Source: Longimicrobiales bacterium (lineage in GTDB: Bacteria; Gemmatimonadota; Gemmatimonadetes; Longimicrobiales; Gaopeijiaceae). From it: a DNA stretch of 64,000 nt. Where the stretch lies: contig CATQHQ010000002.1 of the NCBI GenBank assembly GCA_958296005.1, positions 62,001-126,000 on the forward strand, read 5' to 3'. The notes under the pieces are model-generated. The model searched no databases. It had not been told where the DNA came from and was given only the letters and a program-made list of their open reading frames with translations. Both the position numbers and the translations under genes were made by a program. This document shows, one piece after another, positions 1-10,700 of this stretch. Within the stretch, counting starts at the first letter, position 1, and every line of letters starts with the position of its first letter.

Positions 1-11
1 ATACGGCGTCG

Positions 12-1364
12 ATGCCGTGCGATGCCGAACGATGCTTGGTCATGAGCGGCCTCAGTATATTGCACCCGGCCGCCGACGCCCAACCTGGTCCCCCGCCCGT
101 GAACGACCCAGCCCTGCTGCTCTCCGACGACGAAGCCGCGATCCTCGGCGGCGAAGCCGGTCCCGCCCAGCGGCTGGCGATGCGGATCGTCGTTCGGATG
201 GGCGAGATCCTGGGGGCCCGCGAACTTGTGGAGGTTGCGTCCGCCCACATCGACGGCTGCCTCTACCACGGCGACGGCGGCACCGAGTTCGCCGAGCGGC
301 TCGTGGAGCTGGGCGGCAGAACGGCCGTGCCCGCCACCTTGAACGTGGGCGCGCTGGACCTCCTCAACCCGAAGCGCGTTCGGTCGATCGGCCGCCGCCG
401 CGAGATGGCGCTTCGCCAGATGAAGGCGTACCAAGCGCTGGGCTGCCGTCCCACATGGACGTGCGCCCCGTACCAGTCCGGCCACCGACCCGCGGCAGGC
501 GAGCACGTGGCCTGGGGCGAGAGCAACGCCGTCGCCTTCGCCAACTCGGTGCTGGGCGCCCGTACGAACCGCTACGGCGACTTCATGGACATCTGTTGCG
601 CCATAGCCGGCCGGGCGCCCCGCACGGGCCTCCACCTGGACGAAAACCGCCGCGCCACCGTCGTCGTGGACACCCGCGCGACGAGCCGCGCCCTCAAGGA
701 GCGGGACGTCTTCTACCCTGTGCTGGGCGCGTGGCTGGGGGGCGCGGTGGGCGACCGCGTGGCCGTGATCGCCGGCCTCCCCGCAACCGTCACGGAGGAC
801 CAGCTGAAGGCGCTGGGGGCGGCCGCCGCTTCCTCGGGCGCCGTGGGACTCTTCCACGTCGAAGGCGTGACGCCGGAGGCGCCCGACTTGGCCACGGCCC
901 TGGGCGGCGCAAGGGCCGAAGCGGTCGCGACCCCCGAGCCTGCCGAGCTGCGCGCTGTTCGAGACGCCCTGAGCACCGACGCCTCCGGTCGGGTCGACGC
1001 GGTGGCCGTCGGCAGCCCCCACTTCTCCATCGCCGAGTTTCGCCAGCTAGAGGCGCTTCTCCCGTCCGCGCCGTTCGCAGTCCCGTTCTACGTGTGCACA
1101 GGCCGCTCCGAGCACCGCCGCCTGGAGCGGGAAGGCCGCCTCTCCCGCTTCGGGAACGCAGGCGTGAAGATCGTTGTGGACACCTGCGTCGTGGTCACTC
1201 CCGTCCTCCCCCCGAAAGGCGGCGTCCTCATGACCAACTCGGGCAAGTTCGCCCACTACGCCCCTTCCAACACCGGGTACGGCGTGGTCTACGGAAGCCT
1301 GGAGGACTGCGTGGCGTCGGCCGTCTGCGGCCGCGTCGTCCGGGACGAGAGCCTTTGGAACTGA
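12..1364 (+). CDS. Aconitase X large (catalytic) subunit; candidate cis-3-hydroxy-L-proline dehydratase
   Basis: This reads as the DUF521/AcnX catalytic domain. Recognisable parts are the early SAHIDGCLYHGD stretch, TCAPYQSG, a CC pair in FMDICCAIAGRAP, and the C-terminal DTCVVVTPVLPP followed by MTNSGKFAHYAP. Bacterial AcnX proteins of the two-subunit type dehydrate cis-3-hydroxy-L-proline to pyrroline-2-carboxylate using an iron-sulfur cluster held by cysteines; archaeal relatives act on mevalonate 5-phosphate. The small swivel subunit follows with a 10-base overlap, so the two are translated together. The start is unresolved: ATG at 12 and 42 or GTG at 99 are possible, and the frame is open to the window edge. 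Family alignment favours 99, because the domain normally begins just before LSDDEAAIL. The family is clear; the substrate is inferred, with support from a second hydroxyproline dehydratase at 44580. Confidence 0.85.
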   Translation: MPCDAERCLVMSGLSILHPAADAQPGPPPVNDPALLLSDDEAAILGGEAGPAQRLAMRIVVRMGEILGARELVEVASAHIDGCLYHGDGGTEFAERLVELGGRTAVPATLNVGALDLLNPKRVRSIGRRREMALRQMKAYQALGCRPTWTCAPYQSGHRPAAGEHVAWGESNAVAFANSVLGARTNRYGDFMDICCAIAGRAPRTGLHLDENRRATVVVDTRATSRALKERDVFYPVLGAWLGGAVGDRVAVIAGLPATVTEDQLKALGAAAASSGAVGLFHVEGVTPEAPDLATALGGARAEAVATPEPAELRAVRDALSTDASGRVDAVAVGSPHFSIAEFRQLEALLPSAPFAVPFYVCTGRSEHRRLEREGRLSRFGNAGVKIVVDTCVVVTPVLPPKGGVLMTNSGKFAHYAPSNTGYGVVYGSLEDCVASAVCGRVVRDESLWN

Positions 1365-1750
1365 AGGGGACGGTCGTCTACCCCGGGAACGCCGAGGGAC
1401 GGCTTCTGGTCCTCCGCAAGCCCCTCAGCTTCTGGGGCGGCGTGGACCCGGAGTCCGGCCGGATCGCGGACCCCCGCCACCCCCAGCACGGCGAGCGGCT
1501 GGGCGGCCGCATCCTCGTCATGGAGCGCACGATCGGATCCAGCTCCTCCAGCGCGGTCATGCTGGAGCTGCTCCGCAACGGGACGGCCCCTGCCGGAGTG
1601 GTGGTCGGCGAGGCCGATGCCATCCTCGTGCTGGGACTCCTGGTCGCCCAGGAACTCGACTACCCCACGATCCCGTTCCTTCGGGTGGGAACGGAACGGG
1701 TCGCCGCGCTAGGCCGAGCCGACGGCGAGCACTGCACGATCTCGGGCTAG
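1355..1750 (+). CDS. Aconitase X small (swivel) subunit
   Basis: About 131 residues matching the DUF126/AcnX swivel domain: GxVVYPGNAEGRLLVL near the start, a central GRILVMERTIGSSSSSAV loop, and DYPTIPFLRV near the end. The serine-rich GSSSSS loop is the family's characteristic substrate-facing segment. The frame has no ATG before the domain, so TTG at 1355 is the best start; it is preceded by a GGGACGAGA purine stretch and overlaps the stop of the large subunit. In single-chain AcnX enzymes this domain is fused to the catalytic domain; here it is separate, which is the type II layout. It probably forms a heterodimer with the upstream product in the cytoplasm. Confidence 0.82.
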   Translation: MELKGTVVYPGNAEGRLLVLRKPLSFWGGVDPESGRIADPRHPQHGERLGGRILVMERTIGSSSSSAVMLELLRNGTAPAGVVVGEADAILVLGLLVAQELDYPTIPFLRVGTERVAALGRADGEHCTISG

Positions 1751-1754
1751 CAGT

Positions 1755-2966
1755 TCAGGGCAGCGCGTACCGCTCCACGTACTGAAGCCCGTACTCGTCC
1801 ATCCGCACGAGGTACGCCTTTCCCTCGCCGAAGCCGACGACGCGCCGGCCCGGCAAGAGCTCCACTACGATCTCCCGCTCGCCGGACGCGCCGAACACGT
1901 CGTACACCGGCGGGGCGTCGGCTCCGCCGTAGGTCCTCACCCAAGCTCGCCCGCTGGGGTCGACGGGGACGCGCGAACCGTAGAACGGCGGCAGATCGTC
2001 GGGCCACGAGTAGCTGTCCAGGTCCTCGTTGTCGGAGGACGGCCCGCCCCGGCTCACCGAGAACTGGATGCTCCCGCTACCGTCGGCGAACGCGGAGATG
2101 CTCATGCCGCCGCCGGTCTCGGACCGGGAATCCCGCCACGCTTCCTTCTCCGGCGTTCCGATCGACAGGCGCTCGTACTCGACGGGCGGTCCGCGGAGGG
2201 TGGAGCCGTCCGGCGAAATCCACTCCACGTGGTAGTCCGCGACCCGCACCACCACGATCCGCCCGTCATCCGCCACGCCCCAAGCATCGGCGGGCGACAA
2301 CGGAATCTGCGAGATCGACTCGCTGTTCGCCGTTCCCGTTCTGGTCGTACCTGGGATCTTCACCCGGGCGACCGAGTCGATCGTCTCGGCCTCCAGGTCC
2401 ATCCGCAGAACGTAGGCCGAATCCGATTGGAGGCTCGACATTCCTCCCATGCTTCGAGCATAGACGCGTCCCTCGCCGTCCACCGCCTGGGGGATCGCCA
2501 TCACCATGCTGCCTTGCATGGGGTTGCCCAGCACGTAGGGACGAGTCTCGCCGAACTCCAGTTCAGGGCTCACCTCCGTCAGCCGGGTGTTGCCCAGGTC
2601 CACCAGCAGGGTCCGGTCGTCGGGCAGCGCCCACACGGCGTCGGGCTGCCGGTACTCGTCCGGCCCTTCGCCCACCGTGCCCAGGGTGTCGGCGGCGCCG
2701 GCGTCCATGTCCACCAGCAACAGGACTTGGCCCAAGGGGTCGGCGACCAGCACGCGCCCGTCGGGCATCTCCCGAACCGTCTGCACGACCGACAGAGCTT
2801 GGTCGAACACAGCCTCGGGCTCCGCGAGGCGAACCGTGCCGTCGGCGCTGCGCCTAGCAGAGGCGTCGCTGCATCCAGCGACCGCGACCGCGATCCCTGC
2901 GGCCCCTAAGAGTCGTGCGCGTGCGACCCCGGCAGAGTTGCGCGTCGTCCAGCGCTTCGTCGTCAC
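1755..2966 (-). CDS. Secreted lipoprotein with six-bladed beta-propeller fold
   Basis: About 403 residues from a GTG start at 2966, chosen because AGGAGAAGG sits just upstream and the signal peptide then begins correctly. The N-terminus has basic residues, a hydrophobic stretch and a lipobox ending VAGC, so it is probably an outer-membrane or periplasmic lipoprotein. The body repeats propeller-like phrases such as REMPDGRVLVADPLGQVLLL, GEGPDEYRQPDAVWALPDD and GRAWVRTYGG. This is the pattern of the 6-bladed propeller lipoproteins common in Bacteroidota and Gemmatimonadota. The stop lies 5 bases from the convergent AcnX small-subunit stop. The substrate or partner is unknown. Confidence 0.7.
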   Translation of the reverse strand: MTTKRWTTRNSAGVARARLLGAAGIAVAVAGCSDASARRSADGTVRLAEPEAVFDQALSVVQTVREMPDGRVLVADPLGQVLLLVDMDAGAADTLGTVGEGPDEYRQPDAVWALPDDRTLLVDLGNTRLTEVSPELEFGETRPYVLGNPMQGSMVMAIPQAVDGEGRVYARSMGGMSSLQSDSAYVLRMDLEAETIDSVARVKIPGTTRTGTANSESISQIPLSPADAWGVADDGRIVVVRVADYHVEWISPDGSTLRGPPVEYERLSIGTPEKEAWRDSRSETGGGMSISAFADGSGSIQFSVSRGGPSSDNEDLDSYSWPDDLPPFYGSRVPVDPSGRAWVRTYGGADAPPVYDVFGASGEREIVVELLPGRRVVGFGEGKAYLVRMDEYGLQYVERYALP

Positions 2967-3121
2967 CGCCTTCTCCTCCTGTCTCGAGTTCTCCGGTACG
3001 GCTTCCCGGTTCCGACGTGGCAAGCCGCCGGAACCGTTGCTTGGGAAGCTACCTCGTGAACGGCCCGTCCAGGAAGACCGCCGCCGGCCAGCCGCTTCGC
3101 CCAGCCCGCGGCTTCGCGGCC

Positions 3122-3739
3122 TCAATCCCCGCCGATCGAATCCAGCGACATATTGATGGCCTCATCGCACATCGTGCCCGACAGGGTGCCTCGCAAGACC
3201 GCCACCGTGTCGGCCGACTCCACTCCCGGCAACTCGATCTCTCCCTCGAGGTCCAGGGCCACGTTGCACGTGCCTTGGCGGGCGGGCGTGCCGGTCTCCC
3301 AGTCCACTGCGCCTGTGATGTCGTAGTCCACCTCTATCTGCTCGAAGAAGCCGGTGATCGTGACATCTCCGGTTTGGCGGATGTCGGGCGCGCCGCTGGC
3401 GGTGAAGGTCGTGCCCCTGGCTTCGAACCGGCAGTCTTGCGGCGTCATGACGATCTCGGAGCGCAAGGTCTTCGTGGTTGCCGTGCTGTCGGCCGTAACT
3501 GTGCCCGAGAAGGCGACGCCGCCGCCCAGCGGGCATTGGACCGCCGGCGCCCCGGCCTCCGGCATCTCGGTGTCCGTCAGCTGGCCGACCGTGGCCAAGC
3601 CGTGCACCAGCGCCACGACTTCGTCGTCGTTCAAGGTGTCGACGGCGGGGACGGCCGGGTCGTCGTTGCAGGCCGCGGGGGCGAGGACCACAGCCAGGAC
3701 GACGACCAGCGCTAGGGCGACTCGAATACGTTGCAGCAT
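3122..3739 (-). CDS. Hypothetical lipoprotein
   Basis: 205 residues with a classic lipoprotein signal: a basic start, a long valine/leucine core and a lipobox ending PAAC. An AAGGAGAAGG ribosome-binding site precedes the ATG. The mature part contains four cysteines (in VQCPLGG, PQDCRFEA, QGTCNVAL and TMCDEAIN) that could form two disulfides, and beta-rich alternating sequence (FSGTVTADSTATTKTL, GDVTITGFFEQIEVDYDI) suggesting a small beta-sandwich. I do not recognise a named family. It lies between glutamine synthetase III and the propeller lipoprotein, all on the minus strand. Confidence 0.65.
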   Translation of the reverse strand: MLQRIRVALALVVVLAVVLAPAACNDDPAVPAVDTLNDDEVVALVHGLATVGQLTDTEMPEAGAPAVQCPLGGGVAFSGTVTADSTATTKTLRSEIVMTPQDCRFEARGTTFTASGAPDIRQTGDVTITGFFEQIEVDYDITGAVDWETGTPARQGTCNVALDLEGEIELPGVESADTVAVLRGTLSGTMCDEAINMSLDSIGGD

Positions 3740-3773
3740 CGGACCTTCTCCTTGTTCCGCGTTGCGGCTTCCG

Positions 3774-3791
3774 GGGGGCGACCCCGCCCCC
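3774..3791 (-). terminator. GC hairpin between glutamine synthetase III and the next lipoprotein
   Basis: A perfect 7-base-pair inverted repeat, GGGGGCG and CGCCCCC, separated by ACCC, lies about 75 bases after the glutamine synthetase stop on its transcribed strand. There is no T-run afterwards, so it may slow or attenuate transcription rather than act as a full intrinsic terminator. Confidence 0.35.
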
Positions 3792-3866
3792 TACGCAACC
3801 CTCAACCCTGGAGTTCCGAAAGAGTTCCCCGGTCCCCGTTGCCGTCGCACGAACCCGCCAAGGGCA

Positions 3867-6056
<2,190 letters not shown>

Positions 6057-6135
6057 GGCTGGCGTCCGAGGTCCTTTCGGGGTAGGTGTGTTGCGCTGGT
6101 GGTTGGGGGCGACGCGAAAGCCTAGCTTGCTTGGA

Positions 6136-6186
6136 TTGAACCGGGAAGGTGTTTGAGCATAAGATTTATTTCTTTATTATATATTA
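6136..6186. promoter_or_regulatory. AT-rich divergent promoter island
   Basis: This 50-base patch is strikingly AT-rich in a GC-rich background. On the plus strand TTGAGC (6153-6158) is 16 bases from TATTAT (6175-6180), and TTGAAC (6136-6141) is 18 bases from TAAGAT (6160-6165); either pair is a reasonable sigma-70 promoter for the ATPase gene. On the minus strand a perfect TATAAT is present, facing glutamine synthetase, without a convincing -35 box. The motifs are seen; promoter activity is inferred. Confidence 0.45.
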
Positions 6187-7631
6187 TGCTATTCGATTCC
6201 GTTGTCGCACGACTGCGGACGACGCTGGGGCGTCCGGGGCCGGCCGTGATCTCCGCGGAGGGAAGGCTGGGGCTATCGCCGCTGCCCCTTGTGCTGAAGG
6301 CGACCCAGGGCCGGCGACGGGTCGTCTTCGCGCCGCCCGCCCTGACCGACTCCGCCAACCGCGAGGCGCTGGCCGCCCGGCTTGCGGCGGCGGGCGGTCC
6401 GGCGGTCGGGCGAACTGGGCAGAGCGTCCGGTCGGCCGGCTGGGCGGATCTGCTCGCAGCGCTCCCGGCGATGGCGCCGGTCGTCCTAGTGGTGGACGAG
6501 CCGCAGGGGATCACCGCCGTGCACCGGCGCTTCTGGCGGGAGTTGGGCAAGGCCTGGCAGCTCGTTCGGCGCAGCGGGCAACGGGTCCACTTGGTGCTGT
6601 GCAGCAGCCAGCGCGGACTGGGGCGCGAGCTGAACCGTCCCACGTCGCCATTGCGCAGCCCGGCGGCTCGCCTAGCGGGCGAACCTGAGCTGGACCCGGC
6701 AACGGTGGTGCCCGTGGCGCCGGGGACCCACTACGATCTGGCCGTCGCGGTCCCCCGCTGGAAGGGGCGCGACCTCCTCATGGGCTGGGCGCTCTTCGGG
6801 GGGTTGCCGCGCAATGTGGGGGCGGTGCCGGGACGGTTGGACCCGGCGGGCGCGATGCGCCGGGCCTTGACGGACTCCGGCGGCCGCTGGACGTCGGAGC
6901 CATGGGAGTTGCTGCGGCAGGGGGTGGGAAAGCCCAACCGCTACGCCAGCGTGCTCCGCGCCGTGGCTCAGGGCGCTCGAAGCTGGCGCGAAGTCTCGGA
7001 GCCGGCGTTCCGCGAGTCGGGGAACCGAAGCGCCGCCGGTCCCTACTTGGCGCGGCTGCGGGAGCTGGGGCTGGTCGCCGTGGATCGGCCTCTGGGCGCA
7101 GGGCCGGGGGGGCGTCGGAGCCGCTACCGGCTGACCGATCCCCACGAGGCGTTCTGGTGGTCCGTGGTGCACCCGGCGCGCTCGGAGCTGCTGGTTCCGG
7201 GGGAGGCGGCCGCGGTCTGGCAGGAAAGGGCGGCCCCAGCGCTGGATGTCGCGCTGGCACGAGCGCTGCCGATGATCTGCCGCAACTTCCTACGCTTCGG
7301 CGCGGGCCTGCTTCTGGGGGCGACGGCACGGGAGGCGGCCCCCCTGTGGGGTCCCGGCTTCGACTTCCCGGCCGCGGCGGTCCTCCGCAACGGCGCGATC
7401 TGCTATGGACACGTCCACAATGCCTCCAAGCCCGCTTCCATGACCGCCCTCGCCGAGCTGGAGCGCCACGTCCGCGCGACTCGCTACGGCTTCGCCCGCC
7501 AGGCCCGGGTGCGAGTGGTGTTCTCGCTGACTGGATTCGACGACGCCCTGCGGCGGGAGGCGGCCCGGAACCCGCTGGTCCGGCTGGTGGGGGCACGGGA
7601 GCTGGCGGCTCCAGCAGGGGTGGTTCGGTAG
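6186..7631 (+). CDS. DUF234-type ATPase-like protein with degenerate P-loop
   Basis: 481 residues from ATG 6186 (a TTG at 6153 in frame would add 11 residues). The layout follows the archaeal-type ATPase/DUF234 family: N-terminal AAA core, winged-helix segment (residues ~235-310, RELGLVAVDRPL and RSRYRLTDPHEAFWW), and a C-terminal domain related to restriction-endonuclease folds (AVLRNGAICYGHVHN). Walker B is clear (PVVLVVDEPQ). The Walker A position reads AEGRLGLSPLPL where active members have GRRxxGKTxL, so the lysine and threonine are gone. It probably cannot hydrolyse ATP normally. The function of this family is unknown. A 26-base copy of its 3' end recurs at 16881. Confidence 0.7.
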   Translation: MLFDSVVARLRTTLGRPGPAVISAEGRLGLSPLPLVLKATQGRRRVVFAPPALTDSANREALAARLAAAGGPAVGRTGQSVRSAGWADLLAALPAMAPVVLVVDEPQGITAVHRRFWRELGKAWQLVRRSGQRVHLVLCSSQRGLGRELNRPTSPLRSPAARLAGEPELDPATVVPVAPGTHYDLAVAVPRWKGRDLLMGWALFGGLPRNVGAVPGRLDPAGAMRRALTDSGGRWTSEPWELLRQGVGKPNRYASVLRAVAQGARSWREVSEPAFRESGNRSAAGPYLARLRELGLVAVDRPLGAGPGGRRSRYRLTDPHEAFWWSVVHPARSELLVPGEAAAVWQERAAPALDVALARALPMICRNFLRFGAGLLLGATAREAAPLWGPGFDFPAAAVLRNGAICYGHVHNASKPASMTALAELERHVRATRYGFARQARVRVVFSLTGFDDALRREAARNPLVRLVGARELAAPAGVVR

Positions 7632-7662
7632 CCTATATACGATCCGCGCCGCGCGGCGGTCA
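7630..7662. repeat. Short dispersed repeat with conserved hairpin, copy A
   Basis: The sequence starting AGCCTATATACGATCC and ending CGCGGCGGTCA recurs at 23552-23588 with a 3-4 base insertion. Both copies keep a perfect CCGCG/CGCGG stem while the loop differs (CCG here, CCA there). Both lie immediately after the 3' end of a plus-strand gene. Confidence 0.55.
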
Positions 7663-7682
7663 TAGGCGTCAGGTGCTCTGCA

Positions 7683-7704
7683 CTGGCGGTCTCGCCAGAG
7701 TTTT
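7683..7704 (+). terminator. Probable intrinsic terminator after the ATPase gene
   Basis: CTGGCG (7683-7688) pairs with CGCCAG (7693-7698) across a GTCT loop, followed by AGTTTT. It lies 51 bases after the ATPase stop and just before the adhesin start, so it would separate the two transcripts. The T-run is short. Confidence 0.5.
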
Positions 7705-7720
7705 GGCATATGAGAGGCAA

Positions 7721-10700
7721 ATGAGAGACATGAGATTACGTAGCTCACTAGCTGTTGCCTTGGCGCTCGCCACGACGGTGGCGTCGCCGGGCGTCGCGAA
7801 GGCGCAGGTGACTGCGCCGGTGGTGACGGGCGTGTTGACAACGAACCCTTTGAGCGACAACACGTTCGAGCTGGGCGAGGTGATCTACGTGCGGGTGACG
7901 TTCGACCGAGCGGTAGTGGTGACGGGCACGCCGCAGCTGGCGCTGGGGATCGGCACGGCGACGCGCCAAGCGGAGTACTACTTGGGCACGGGCACGCAGT
8001 GGGTGTGGCTCCGGTACACGGTGCAGGCGTCCGACAGGGACACCGACGGGATCAGTGTCGCGGCGGGTGCGCTGACGCTGAACGACGGCGCGATCACAGA
8101 CGCTAGCGATGCGACGGTTGCAGCAAGCCTGGGACTGGGCACGAACGCGATCACGAACAGCTCTGGCCACAAAGTGGACGGCTCGAGGGCGACTGCGCCG
8201 GTGGTGAGCGGCGCGACGATAACGAGCAGCCCTTTGAGCGGCAACACGTTCGAGCGGGGCGAGGTGATCCGGGTGTGGGTGAGATTCAACAAGGCGGTGG
8301 ACGTGAGCGGCACGCCGCAGCTGGCGCTGGGGATCGGCTCGGCGACGCGACAGGCGTCCTACTTCGCGGGCACGGGCACGCAGTGGGTGTGGTTCCAGTA
8401 CACGGTGCAGGCGTCCGACAGCGACAGCGACGGGATCAGTGTCGCGGCGGGCGCGCTGACGCTGAACAGCGGGATGATCGATGTGGCGGGCGGGGCCATC
8501 GATGCGCTGCTGGGACTGGGCACGAACACGATCACGAACAGCTCGGGCCACATGGTGGACGGCGCGAGGGTGACTGCGCCGGTGGTGACGCGCGTGTGGA
8601 CGAGCACTCCGGCGAGCGACAACACGTTCGAGCTGGGCGAGGTGATCCAGGTGGCGGTGGGGTTCGCCAGGGCCGTGACCGTGAGCGGCACGCCGCAGCT
8701 GGCGCTGGGGATCGGCACAGCGACGCGCCAAGTGGACTACTTCTCGGGCACGGGCACGCGTTGGCTGTGGTTCCAGTACACGGTGCAGGCGTCCGACAGC
8801 GACACCGACGGGCTCAGTGTCGCGGCGGGTGCGCTGACGCTGAACAACGGCGCGATCAACGACGCTCGCGATGGGACGGTTGCGGCAAGCCTGGGACTGG
8901 GCACGAACGCGATCACGAACAGCTCTGGCCACAAGGTGAACGGCGCGAGGGTGACTGCGCCGGTGGTGACGGGCGTGTCGATAGCGACCACTCCGGCGAG
9001 CGGCAGCACGTACGAGCTGGGCGAGCAGATCGACGTGCAGGTGTTGTTCGACCGGGCGGTGCAGGTGACGGGCACGCCGCAGCTGGCGCTGGGAGTCGGC
9101 ACGGCGACGCGCCAGGCTTCCTACGCCTCGAGCCCGAGCACGGCGACGGTCCTGGTCTTCCGGTACACGGTGCAGGCGTCCGACAGCGACACCGACGGGC
9201 TCAGCGTCGGGGCGACCGCGCTGGGGCTGAACAGCGGGACGATCAACGATGCGCGCGACGGGACGACGACGGCGAGCCTGGGTTTGGGCACGAACGCGAT
9301 CACGAACAGCTCTGGCCACATGGTGGACGGCTCGAAGGTGACTGCGCCGGTGGTGACGGGCGTGTCGATAGCGACCACTCCGGCGAGCGGCAGCACGTAC
9401 GAGCTGGGCGAGAACATCGAGGTACGGGTGATGTTCGACCGGGCGGTGGTGGTGACGGGCACGCCGCAGCTGGCGCTGATGATCGGCACAGCGACGCGCC
9501 AAGTGGACTACTACTCGGGCCCGAGCACGCGTTGGCTGGGGTTCCAGTACACGGTGCAGGCGTCCGACAGCGACACCGACGGGCTCAGCGTCGGGGCGAC
9601 CGCGCTGACGCTGAACACCGGGACGATCAACGACGCTCGCGATGGGACGGTGGCGGCAAGCCTGGGGCTGGGGACGAACGCGATCACGAACAGCTCTGGC
9701 CACAAGGTGGACGGTTCGAAGGTGACTGCGCCGGTGGTGACGCGCGTGTCGATAGCGACCACTCCGGCGAGCGGCAGCACGTACGAGCTGGGCGAGCAGA
9801 TCGAGGTGCAGGTGTTGTTCGACCGGGCGGTGACGGTGACGGGCACGCCGCAGCTGGCGCTGGGGATCGGCTCGGCGACGCGCCAAGCGGACTACTACCC
9901 GGGCACGAGCACGCGTTGGCTGGGGTTCGAGTACACGGTGCAGGCGTCCGACAGCGACACCGACGGGCTCAGCGTCGGGGCGACCGCGCTGGGGCTGAAC
10001 AGCGGCACGATCAACGACGCTCGCGACGGGACGACGGCGGCGAGCCTCGGGCTGGGCACGAACGCGATCACCAACGACGGGGACCACAGGGTTGACGGCA
10101 GCCAGGGGCCGCCAGGAGTGACGGGCGTGGCGATCGGCCCGCCGGTCGTGGGCAGCACGTTCGAGCGGGGCGAGACGATCGAGGTCACCGTGACGTTCAA
10201 CAAGGCGGTGGACGTGGGCGGCGAGCCGCAGCTGGCGCTGGGGATCGGCTCGGCGACTCGCCAGGCGTCCTACATCTCGGGCACGGGCACGGCGTCGCTG
10301 GTCTTCGAGTACACGGTCGCCTCGGGCGACGCGGACAACGACGGGCTCAGCATCGGGGCGAACGCGCTGTCGCTGAACAGCGGGTCGATCGATGTGGCGG
10401 GCGGGACGCTGGACGCGCTGCTGGGTCTGGGCGCGAACGCGATCGCCAACAGCTCCAGCCACAAGGTGGCGGGCGGGACGTTGACGGCCGCGGCGGTAAG
10501 CGCAGCTGCGATCGCGAGCACTCCGGCGAGCGGCAACACGTACGTGCGGGGCGAGCAGATCGAGATGGCGGTGACGTTCAACCGTCCGGTGACGGTGACG
10601 GGCACGCCGCAGCTGGCGCTGGGGATCGGCACGGAGACGCGCCAAGCGAACTACGCTTCGGGCACGGGGACGGCCAGCCTGACGTTCCGGTACACGGTGG

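Noticed and set aside
17-1354. Arg/Pro-rich frame in front of the AcnX small subunit
   Set aside because: It is a shadow of the AcnX large subunit; only the part from 1355 has family motifs.
6902-7720. N-terminal extension of the adhesin frame overlapping the ATPase gene
   Set aside because: The frame is open only because of GC-rich shadowing; the signal peptide beginning at 7721 or 7730 fixes the real start.
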